NCBI GenBank assembly: GCA_014925825.1
Contig: JACGCK010000122.1
Location: forward strand, 62,001 to 126,000
Source: Pholiota molesta
Taxonomy: Eukaryota > Basidiomycota > Agaricomycetes > Agaricales > Strophariaceae
DNA: 64,000 bases
Direction: 5' to 3'
The notes beneath the pieces are model-generated. The model did not search any database. It was not told the origin of the DNA and was given only the letters and a program-made list of their open reading frames with translations. Each line of letters starts with the position of its first letter. The stretch's first letter is position 1. Positions 1-9,911 of this stretch are shown here, in pieces. Made by a program: the position numbers and the translations under genes.

Positions 1-263
1 GATGTCGATGCCAGTGGTGTTGAACTTGAAGCGAACGTGTTGAAGCTTGTCTGCGGTGACGATGCGCCTGTCGCTGATGCACCTTTGGGTTTGCGGCCCC
101 GCTTGGCGCCTGTGGGTGCCGCCCGTGGCTTGCTGCGACCCGTGGGCGTTGGAGTGCCTGGCTGGCTCGCAGCTGCACCATTGCTAAATGTTTGAGGTTT
201 GGGGGCGGGATTTGATGGGTTTACGGAGAATACAGCCTGGTTATTGTAGTATGGTGTGGTCAT
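1..263 (-). CDS. partial gene, N-terminus of an AT-hook-like protein (runs off the window)
   Basis: An uninterrupted frame starts at an ATG at 263 and is still open at base 1, giving the first 87 or so residues. It begins MTTPYYNNQAVFSVNP and is rich in Pro, Ser, Thr and Ala. A basic stretch, GAKRGRKPKGAS, lies near residues 52-63 and resembles an AT-hook core (GRKP flanked by basic residues), which binds the minor groove of AT-rich DNA. That points to a nuclear chromatin or transcription protein, but one short basic motif is weak evidence and no family is recognised. The gene is divergent from ATG22, with 258 bp between the two start codons. No intron is visible in the part present. Confidence 0.55.
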   Translation of the reverse strand, partial: MTTPYYNNQAVFSVNPSNPAPKPQTFSNGAAASQPGTPTPTGRSKPRAAPTGAKRGRKPKGASATGASSPQTSFNTFASSSTPLAST

Positions 264-521
264 CTTTTGAATAACGGCTCGTATGATTTGCTGTTAATTC
301 TCTCGTGTTGACAGTAGAAGAAGATGGTGCTGAGTGAACGTTAACCAAGGTGGCTCAAGATTCTAGATTTGGCAATGACTGTGCACGTGACATGCGCGCC
401 CACGGGCCGCGAACGTGCCAGGTTGCAGTTGCAGGCGTCCGCGACCGCCAACTGCTTTTGTACTGCTTGTTCACTGTGGCTGTCTATGATTCTCAACTAG
501 TTCCTTCTTTCCACTTCTATC
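264..521. promoter_or_regulatory. shared divergent promoter region of the AT-hook-like gene and ATG22
   Basis: These 258 bp separate the start codons of two divergent genes, so both promoters and 5' leaders must lie here or overlap the neighbouring gene. I see no clear TATA box. An upstream ATG at 350 opens an unrelated frame that runs through the first ATG22 exon and intron and is not taken as coding. Confidence 0.5.
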
Positions 522-2577
522 ATGCTGTCCAGCACCAGACAGTTCAAGAAGAAGCTGAACGGATGGCTGAGCTACGCCTTTGCGAGGCAAGTCTCATCTC
601 TGTCCAGTGTCAATGGCTCTCAGTCAAGCAACAAACCGTCTTACTGACTGTATGGCGTTGGTAGTGAAGTCTTTGTTATTGTTTCTCTGACCCTCTTCCT
701 GCCAATATGCTTGGAGCAATTCGCAAGAGACAACGGTTACCTCCTCCCAGACAAAACCGAGCCGTGTTCTGCGCTTCAGAGCGCACCGACGAATGGCACT
801 GCTCTAGATGAATCAAGATGTGTTGTGAAGATTGGATGGGCATGGATAGATAGCGCAAGCTTCAGGTGTGCCAAACTCTCGTCTCTCAAAAGAGTTCATT
901 TAGTAACCTCGAGACGGCGTTAGTTTGTATATATATTCAATATCTGTTGCACTCCAAGCTATCACAGTAATATCCATGGGTGGCATTGCTGACCATCGTG
1001 CGTCTTGCTCTGAATCGCACTTTCCAATATCAGATTAACTCACGGAACTACAGCACCTCATCGTAAGAAACTGCTCCTCAGCTTCGCTGCCCTGGGCTCC
1101 ATAGCAGCAACCCTCTTTCTCATTCTACCCTCAAGTTCGCCAGTCTGGTACCTCTCTGCTCTCCTTGCAATGTTCTCCAATGTCGGTTTCGGCGCTTCTA
1201 TCGTCGCCATGAATGCGTACATTCCCTCCCTCGCCAGGGAAGCGCCGGAGGTGGTCAAAATACTGGATCAACTACAGGCTTTAGAAGATACTTCCATGGC
1301 AGATGTAGACAGTGATCCGTACATAAGCACAGAAAACCCAGCTGCGCCGTTACTTGCTAGCTCTGCTCCAGCTGACGTGGCCAAGAAACACGAATTGGAG
1401 GCAGAGTACCAGGCAGAACTCTCCCGTTCCACATCGCGTATATCTTCTCTTGGAATCGCTCTAGGATACGGAGCAGGTATCTGCCTCCTCATAGTCGCTT
1501 TGGTCCCTGTGACAAAGCTTCACGGGTCTACTTTCTCACTGCGTCTGGCCATTGGTCTGAGCGGACTCTGGTGGGCCGTCTTCACTATACCAGCTGCTCT
1601 CTGGTTGCCCAGTTCTCACCCTGTGTCGTTGGCCCCGACCGTCGAAACGCGGAAGTAAACACCGATAACAAGGCTTGGAATACCAGACGCGAGATCATCG
1701 CAGCTTGGATCAGACTTGGAAACATGCTTCGCTGGAGCGAGATCAAGAAACTAAGAAACACGTTCAAGTACCTCGCTGCTTGGTTCCTCCTTTCTGACGG
1801 TACATTATTCCAACTTAAATCGCCATACATACCCTAGTACTCAAATATATTCTAGGCTTTACTACAATCACATCAACCGCCATCCTCTTCGGCAAAACGA
1901 CACTGCACATGTCACCCTCAGCCCTCATCCTCATCGGCGTCCTCACGCCTACCTCGGGGATCGCAGGCTCCCTCCTCTGGCCTGTTCTCCAGCGCAGATT
2001 CGGGTGGACCAATCTCAAGGTCCTCGCGATCCTCGTGATCCTCGCGTCGATGATCCCGCTGTATGGATGCCTTGGCTTCCTCGTCCAGGGACGGGCGCGT
2101 TTTGGCGGTCTGACGACGCAAGGGGAGATGTTTGCGTTGGCGGTGTATTTCGGTGCGTGCACTTTGATTTATGCATTGGCTAGTGTTGTGAAGAACGTTA
2201 TTGATTCAACGCTATCCAGGTTCTGTGTATGGAGCGTTCCAGGGGTACGCGCGGGCCTTTTACGCTGAGCTGCTGCCTCCAGGGGAAGAGGCCCGTTGGT
2301 ACGGGCTTTTCTCCATCACCGACAAGGTCTGTTCCACACTTCTTCCCTTACCTCAGACAGACCCCGTACTGATGTCGCTTTTCAATAACAGTCAAGCTCG
2401 TTCATCGGCCCCCTGGTCGTCGGTATCGTTTCCGACCTGACAGGGAACATCCGCTATGCATTCTTCTTCCTCACCTTCATGATTTGGCTAGCCATCCCCA
2501 TCCTCATGAGCGTTGATGTAGATAGAGGAAGGAAGGATGCACAAGAATACGAGTATCACTCATCGTCTTCGACCTGA
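522..2577 (+). CDS. ATG22: Atg22-like vacuolar amino-acid effluxer (MFS fold), 8 exons
   Basis: Atg22 is a multi-pass vacuolar membrane protein that exports amino acids released by autophagic breakdown. Exons are 522-586, 665-865, 924-997, 1054-1622, 1673-1799, 1856-2152, 2220-2326 and 2392-2577, giving 541 aa, close to the yeast length. Family-typical stretches appear in order: FASEVFVIVSLTLFLPICLE, WAWIDSASF, a long acidic cytosolic loop, RISSLGIALGYGAGI, AAWFLLSDGFTTITSTAILF and YGAFQGYARAFYAELLPPGE. The ATG at 522 gives the conserved N-terminus. Intron 1 has a GC donor (AG/GCAAGT). The intron at 1623-1672 is needed to switch frame, but its ends (GTGTCG...ACAAG) are weak, so a 1-nt indel there is an alternative. 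All other junctions are ordinary GT-AG and in phase. Confidence 0.93.
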
Positions 2578-2692
2578 TTTCATGACTTTTAATGCTACTA
2601 ACAAGTGTAATATACATTGGATTTGGATAATTGATGGACATATCACTTTCGTTGTTTCATGAAGGACCAATCGTTGCATGGAAAGGCCTGCC

Positions 2693-4758
2693 TCAAATTG
2701 TTGACTTTCTTCCATCCAACGACCATGGCCCAGCGACTGGACAACCCTGTAGCTTTGCGGCATTGCGCATGATCTCTTCATGACCAGCTAAATCAAATCG
2801 AACGAAATCAACGAATTTTCAGAGGAGGTGTACTGCTCACATACCGTTTTCAAACCTATCTGGTCCCTACATCAAATGTATACACTCTTGTGTCAGCCAT
2901 CTTTATACTCCTAAGGAAATAAGGGACTGAATAACCATTTCTTCGAGACGGTATCCCTCACTCTTCAGCCTATGTATCGTCAAAGACTGTGAGATAGAAA
3001 CGAATGAGAGGGCGATAGCAACGTACCGGGGTCCAGGCATTTCTTCGTACCATCCAAGCTTGACAAGTAGCTTCTCCGTATAATATCCTACAGTCGACGA
3101 TGGTTCGGGCTTATACCAAGGACGCGCCGCATATCTTAAACACATGCCAAAAGTAAATTATACAATTTAATGATCGGCCAAAAGGCTGCGTGCTTGCCTC
3201 GTTGGATGCAGCCGTGGACATTCGCCTGGTTTAACATCATTCAGACGCCCGATATCCACAATATATTTACCGGAACGACGAGGAAGGAGCAAGAAGCGCT
3301 GGACAAAAGCAACGATGCCCATGGTCCCGTCCATTACGGCGCGAAGAAGCCTCGGCTGCTTCTCATACCTATCAAAGCTTAACTGTAAAAAAGATCGACG
3401 AATACGCATAGATGATGTAAGAACACGCACATCATGGCTTCCCTTGTAATGTCGTCCAGCAAAGAGATGGCAGCTCTAGTGGCAAACCCTTTCAAGCGCT
3501 CCGGCACCGGGCTAATAAGCTCATCGAGAGTGTGACCAGCGACCTCCCGATTGGTCTTTGCTGGGACCATATGGGCGTTTTCGTATTCCTATTAGAGATA
3601 TTCATTATATTTTTAAGCCTTTATGCATAATTTTGCGCCCAAACAACGTCCTACATACCTTGCTCCACGCTATCATTTCCTCAAGGCTCCCTGGGATGTC
3701 CTGGATGTTCATCCTTCTCCCGACCTCAGCCCAGAAAACGTAGAAAGCATGTCTTTCGAGGGGGACATAGAGCGCCAGCCATAACGGTCGGCCCAGTGCT
3801 GGATAACAGGTGAGTTCTTTGGAATTGAGGCCGGCTGGCATAACGAGCTTACTATGGGTTCCAAAGCGAACAGACAGAGAGTGTACAGGTAATCGCTGTT
3901 TGACTATTTATGTAGTTAATACACATGACCGGATCAAGAAAATGACAAAGAGGGTTTCTGAAGAAGTGACGCACAATTTTGTATTTGGAATGTAGCCAGT
4001 TCACTCTTGCTAGTGCAATATTCGCCCTGGGATCCTCTGCCGGATGCGCGGTCGGACCCGAATTCGTTATAGCAAATGAAGGATCAGCGAATCCAGAGAT
4101 AGGGCATGCGTGCCACGTTGCTGCCAGACAACCGCCCATTCATTAGATATAGTTATACGATGATTGTCATACTCACCGATTAGAATTACGGTCTGATAAT
4201 ACAGCATTAAATATACAGCAAACAAATGAGTTAGAACGAAAGCATTGATTCTGCATGAGCAAAATAAAAGGACACGTACATCAGCATACCGCCGTGAAAC
4301 GGTTTCTCTCGACTTTAGTTCCTTAGTTGCCGAAAGGAGCTTCGAGATTGAGGGCTGTTCAAGGAGCACATTCAGCCGCCGTCTGGGGTCCCTACTATTC
4401 AAAGGAATAGCAGAAAATTAACCATACTCACAATACCGTACGTCTTGAAGAGTGCAAAGGAGAGGGCATTGAACAACAATTGTGGCATATCAAATACAGT
4501 GGACAGGTGCGTGATTTCCTGAGCTTCTTGAGGAGTTATCGTACCTAAACCATTGTTCCACTTGGGTCCGTATTTGCGGTGAATAGAATTGTAACGTCGC
4601 CATCGTAGAGCTCGCACAATCAACAACCATAGGGCGAATCCTCCAATGACGGCCGTGACAGGGGTAAGGTGTGGCAAATGGTCGAGTATTTCCGTTTGAC
4701 TGGGTAAATGACGGAGCAACCATCGAGTTATGGAAGAGAAATCCAGACTAGTTTCCAT
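2693..4758 (-). CDS. MpaB/DUF2236-like ER-bound oxygenase, copy 1, 12 exons, apparent frameshift
   Basis: This family shares the MpaB/rubber-oxygenase catalytic fold; the substrate cannot be deduced. The N-terminus has one membrane anchor (near residues 34-52) followed by RRYNSIHRKYGPKWNNGLG. Exons from the start are 4758-4432, 4354-4280, 4192-4177, 4120-3975, 3903-3853, 3798-3659, 3588-3431, 3368-3198, 3134-3027, 2969-2936, 2866-2845 and 2787-2693. Nine of these have exactly the lengths found in copy 2 (19727-21780). Exon 6 is 140 nt where copy 2 has 141: one base is missing in or beside the G run at 3760-3764, and reading on gives a stop within about 20 codons. Intron 8 has a GC donor (AG/GCAAGC) where copy 2 has GT. 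It ends GPWSLDGRKSTI. Everything else is open, so this is either a very young pseudogene or a sequencing error. Confidence 0.85.
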
Positions 4759-5035
4759 CGTTCATAAATCCAGGACGCTACAGTTGCTGGCGTTGTCGCA
4801 GGTCAGGACGGTGTTTAAGGAGCTTGAGTTGAATGAGAGCTTGATCCATTTCGTGGACATCATCACTTGATGCATTGATGGAATTCCTAAAGCAGAATTG
4901 CAGGATGAGGATATACCATTTTCGACACACTCATACTGGCTCCACTCGCTCACACTCACACTCAAGCCTCTCCCTCGCGCGCGGCATTGCGGCGCAGATC
5001 ACTGAGTTCAATTACATAACCCACTGTATAACTCA
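4759..5035. other. region upstream of MpaB-like copy 1, with left arm of an inverted repeat
   Basis: This holds the presumed promoter of the minus-strand MpaB-like gene. An arm rich in CACACTC/GAGTGTG at about 4922-4970 is matched in inverse orientation at about 5300-5347. No other gene is supported. Short open frames here are made by the repeat itself. Confidence 0.5.
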
Positions 5036-5180
5036 CCCCTAAATGTTCAATACATATCCTCTAAGCCTAACACTAAGCCCTAAAGCCCTAATCCTAAGCC
5101 CTAAGCCTAAGCCCTAACCCCTAACCCCTAAACTACCCTAAACACTAAACTAACCTAAGCCCTAAAGCGAACCTAAAGGA
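5036..5180. repeat. degenerate CCCTAA (telomere-like) interstitial tract
   Basis: About 145 bp are dominated by CCCTAA and close variants (CCCTAAG, CCTAAGC, ACCCCTAA), for example around 5100-5135. CCCTAA is the complement of TTAGGG, the usual telomere repeat of filamentous fungi. The array is degenerate and sits inside otherwise complex sequence, so it is an interstitial telomere-like tract, not a chromosome end as assembled. Confidence 0.8.
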
Positions 5181-5299
5181 TACCCAGGCATAGGCGCTCG
5201 GTGGCTGGACGCATCGGAATTTCAAATCCGAGTGATTGCCGAGCCAATGCCGGCTATGCCGCCCCGACTAAAAGCACCGAGTGTGAGTGTGCCTGGCTG

Positions 5300-5347
5300 A
5301 GTGTGAGTGTGAATGGCTGGGGCCAGTGTGAGTGTGTCGAATCTGGG
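5300..5347. repeat. right arm of inverted repeat flanking the telomere-like tract
   Basis: Read on the reverse strand, 4922-4970 gives GAGTGTGAGTGTG, then GCCAGTATGAGTGTGTCG. The plus strand here gives GAGTGTGAGTGTG, then GCCAGTGTGAGTGTGTCG. The arms are roughly 50 bp, imperfect, and enclose the CCCTAA tract in a spacer of about 330 bp. Confidence 0.65.
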
Positions 5348-5400
5348 GAATCCCCTTGCAGGATTTACCATCGGCATCTACCGCAGTCCGACGCCCTCGC

Positions 5401-8400
5401 CTTGTCCTTGGCTTGTCTTCAGCTTCAACGTTCAAACATTCAAAATATTCAACGCTCATGACGTACGCGACATAGCACAGGATGTTCGGAATCGAAGCGG
5501 TAAATACGACCAAGGCTTATTGAAATCATCCTTCAGAAGCGCAAGTTCAATAGTTCAAACGTTCACTAGCAAGCTCTGATCTAGAGAACAGAAGTGGTGG
5601 ATGAATTTTGGATGAATTGACCGAATATCTTGCGAATGTCGTGACATATAGCTTCTGCGACCCATGGTATGATGCCAGAAATGTACTACATTGTTACCTA
5701 CTATATATTTCTTCCAGGATGCCACCCATGTCAAAAGGAATTGAAAACAGTCCATGTGCGTCGATTGACACACTCCGCAGATCCAATAAACGTCAATCTT
5801 TCACTTAGGCGCTAATACGGGCTTGTCCTTCCCACAATACGAAATTCTTGCAATATAGGGCGACCGATGATTACAATCTCTTGCAACCACCTTGGGTTAG
5901 GTTGGATCCATTGCGATAAGTAGCGGCGACACAATCGATTCCCACCTAATTGATAGCTCAGCCAATTGTCCCCACTGCCTCGCTGTAAACCAAACCAGAG
6001 CCAGTAATATGCCTGAACCGTTGTGATCCCCGCTCCATCTCCTCACGTAGAAATTGCCTGCTCAGCCCGAGCTGCGTCATTGGCTTCCCATGGTCCAATC
6101 ATTTTTGGAGCTCGTTTGATCTAATCCCATCGATATCACATCAGCGTGGGCGAAGTGAGAACGACTTCGAAGAGTACTTCCCGTTGGGGACGGAAGCGTG
6201 GTCATTCACCGTTCGGCCTTCCCCCGAAGCGCAGAGTCGTGTTCCGCTTGGTTCATCTGTACTCAACGATGCACAGCAAGGAAGGCTGACCCCAGAAATA
6301 AGTTGACGTTCTGGATATGCTATGTCATGAAACTTCCGACAATGCCCATGAAATACACGATTGCACCCTCCGGAACCTTCTGAGCCGAATGCGCTGAGCG
6401 GCCTTAATCCAATCATCGCTGCTTGGGGCATACTAATCAACATGGAAGCTCCCTTACAAGATGTACAAAGTGCCGATTAGAGTAGGAATTCTCGGGTGGC
6501 ATGGGAGCAACCATCTTCGACAGCTTGGACGCTTTTGGCACATCTCAGTATGTGCTAGATTTCGAGTTCATTATGACAATCTTGAAAATCAAACAGCATG
6601 CGGCCAATCTCGTGAAATGTGAGATAAATGAGAAATGGGGCTACGTTCACTACTTATCATTGTATTGCTCTCTTCGAGAACAAGTCAAGAATAAGTACAT
6701 TGAAACTGAAATTAACGGCCGCAATTAAAGGGTCTGTTGAAATGTCTATTAGACCATACAAAGTGTGTGTAAATGGGCGTGAGCTTGGGAAGCACAGTCA
6801 AGAGGCTCTGCTCTCAATGCATGCACCCACCCTGTGTAACACTCTAAAGCGGATGGTATGGACGTTGATCTGATCTGCATTCAAGCCGTCAGATAAATAT
6901 GTATGTAGGTCCTTCAGTTATCGGCATTATCCACCACTTATGCGGCAAAATATCGATGGGACCTGATGTATATTAATAGAGTAGTATGAGGTATTATGTT
7001 CGCACTGCTATTCAGAATTAGCTCACCTATCAAACACCTAGTTCGACCATGCAGTGACCGAGTTTCTATCAAAAATTGGTGTGTTCAATTGTGTTCATCA
7101 TTTCCGAGTTTGCACACATGTGGTCACCTTAGCGCCTATGTGGAGCGTACTTGTGGTGTGAAGCGCCGGGGCATCTGATACTAGAGAACAGAAAGCGCAG
7201 CACACCATGTATCATCGACATCCTTGACGAGCTTGAGCTCTGATATAATACCCAGACGTCCCACTACTACACACAATCCGCATCTCGGGTATCTGACGCT
7301 GCGCAAAGGACGATCATAGCCCATCTTCGGACCCGCAGCCGGCGAGCGCTTATTTTTAAATGTCACCGCACTCGCGGCTGGCTTGTTCCTGTTTCGAAAA
7401 TCCAACATCTTGCCCTCCAACTCCAATTGTCGTCCGATTCCCGCATTTCCTTTCGCAAACTCTATAAGTCTCTCGTTTCCTAGTACCCACCTTCTAGTAC
7501 GACGAAGGGGATAGATGCGTATGTCCATGTGCTGTCTCGCGCGTGGCCGGCGCAATCAAAACGCGCCAAAAAATAGGCTCCCCAGGCGGCCCCGAGTTGC
7601 TTGCGAGTTGCTCTGAATTGCTCCTAGCGGATCTGACGAAGATCAGGAGAGCAGTCCCAGCCCAGAGTAATTCCAGCTCCTGAACATACGCGCGTGACGA
7701 CTCGCGCAGATCCGCGCATGGCAGGATCTGCAAACAAAACACTGGCGCAACCGAATGCGTACTGTACTGTATCAAGTTACTTACGTGCGACGCGCTGCAC
7801 GCAGCCCCCGGCTGCCCATCCGTCTTTGCTTCTGCGAAGGGAGTGGGAGGGCGTGCAGTGCACTGCAGCGGGGGTCCAGACAGCTACACCTAATACTGAT
7901 ACTAAAATATATATATCTCAGCATCCTGCCACGCACGGCGTACTTACGATAAGCAACGGGGACTCCCATGCCCAGCCTGCTTGCTGTACGCGTGCACAGC
8001 AGCTCCGACACACACACGTACAAGGCCATATTTATGCGTGGGTGTTCCCCGGCGTGCGTGCATGCAATCAATACACGGCCTGTCCATCGGGTCCTTCAGG
8101 TTATCCATAGAACGGCAACACCCAGCATTAGAGGGCCATCGGCGTATTCAGGCTGTCCAGCCAGCAGCAGAGGTGGACATGCAGTGCGGACTAGGACCCG
8201 ATTAGCGTATTCGACATACATAGCGTCGCATAAGCAGCGCTTGACGTGAGCTAGCCCGCGACGTTCTCGGAATCCACTCAGAGGCTCATCAACTGTATAC
8301 TAACCCACAATCCAAACCAGCTCACACGCCGTAATTAACACATAAGTTCATAACGCAACCCCGACACGCTGCAGGAGAGTAAAGATAGCATGGGGCGTGC

Positions 8401-8600
8401 ATTAGGGGTTAACTGAATTCAACAGGGCAAGTGGGAAAGAAAGAAAAGACCGCCAATGCGGAGGCGAGGGAAAATCGGAAGCTCAGGCGCAAGGGCAAAT
8501 TGGTGGTAGCAAGAGGAATTTGTTCAAAGTGGTAAGATACATGGGTGTACCGGGCAAGTAAAGTACTAAAGCGAGTTAGAGTAGGGCGTATTGTAAGTAT
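5401..8600. other. 3.2 kb without a recognisable gene
   Basis: Only short open frames occur on either strand. None has recognisable domains, a plausible start with splice sites, or relatives elsewhere in the window. Base composition shifts from about even (5.4-7.1 kb) to GC-rich (7.3-8.3 kb). I see no tRNA, transposase or array. Confidence 0.5.
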
Positions 8601-9294
8601 AGATATACGTATATGGATAGTAATGTGTCTGGTGGATGCAAGTACTACGGGGTGGGGACTGCGCTACGCACTGGGCGGCAACTTCAAAAGCAACGGAGGA
8701 AGATAGGGCGGATGTTGTATATATATATCACAGGAGATCACAGTCGAAGGAAAGGGCACACGGAAATGGAGGTAACAAGAAGAAAAGGAAAAGAGACAAG
8801 AGAAGGCACAAACACAAGACGAAATAGGAATAGAAAAGCGGATAACTCTATTATGAGCTGCAATGTGCAGCTATGGCAGCGACGCTCAACGGGCCAGGCA
8901 ATACGGATTGACCCATAGGACAAGAAAGAACCGATTATGCGATTGCCTGGACAGCGAGCGACGCTGGCTTTTGATTTTGGTGGGTGGGGCGTGGGCGGGG
9001 GTGTGCATCGTATTAGCGATGACAGTAGCAGTGACGATGATGGCAACATGGGAGCAATGCACACCCATGCCCAACGCCGGACGATGGCTGGCAGCGCCGA
9101 CGCATCCGTAATCGAGCGGAAGCGTGTGGGCAAGTATGATTTTGCGGCCTAGCAAAATAGCAAGAGTGGCGCACGCAACGACAGATGACGACGGTGCTGA
9201 CGATGATGGTGCTGACGGTGATGGCGCTTCGGAGGGCGTATGGGCGGTGGGAGGTGGGTGTAGGCGGAGATAATAACATGTTGCGACACCATCT

Positions 9295-9560
9295 CTAATC
9301 AAGAGGGAAGGGAAGCAGTATAATAATAAGAAAAGGAAAAGAAGCACGAGAAAAGAAGTAAACGGAAACGGAAGCGCCTCGACGGCACTGTAAAGTCGAG
9401 GCGAAGTGTAGGATATAGTAAAGGGCTGAATAAACAGACGAAAAGATTATTAAAAAACACAACAAGAGAGAAGAAACTATAAAGGTAAAACCGAAAAAAA
9501 CCAGAAGCAAACGAAAAGAGAAAAAGGAAAAGAAAAAAGAAGAAAAAAAGGACAAGTTAT
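9295..9560. repeat. long purine-rich tract beyond the SFP1-like 3' end
   Basis: The plus strand is strongly purine-biased (AAGGAAAAGAAGC, GAAAAAGGAAAAG and similar words), interrupted by a short mixed stretch at about 9375-9440. The SFP1-like gene is transcribed on the other strand, so a transcript reaching this far would carry a C/U-rich 3' segment. Confidence 0.65.
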
Positions 9561-9911
9561 GTAAATACAAATACTTTTTTCGCGTCGCGCCGCGCGAGGA
9601 GTTGAACTAGGACTGCCCGCCTCCGTAATCTAGTTGTACAGTTGTCGAGGGGGAGGGGGGCTTTTTTGGCGTTGGTTGGATAAGCGATAGCGCGATGCAG
9701 CGTAGCGACGTTCTATAAGGTTGTTCGTGCTCGATGAGCTCTATTTTTTTTCCGGGCAACCTCGCATGGAGGCAAGTAAAGCGTATAGTGCGGCGGGCCA
9801 AGGATCTCAACTAGACAAACACCCGTCAGCACATCCCCTCTCCCAAGCCAAAGCCACCAACTTACCTCATCCCCCTCCCCCTCTCCCATCTCTCTCACAC
9901 ATCCCTCCCTT

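Noticed and set aside
2693..4758. Calling MpaB-like copy 1 a definite pseudogene
   Set aside because: The only lesion is one base at a homopolymer, and TRM112 has the same kind of lesion, so an error is at least as likely.
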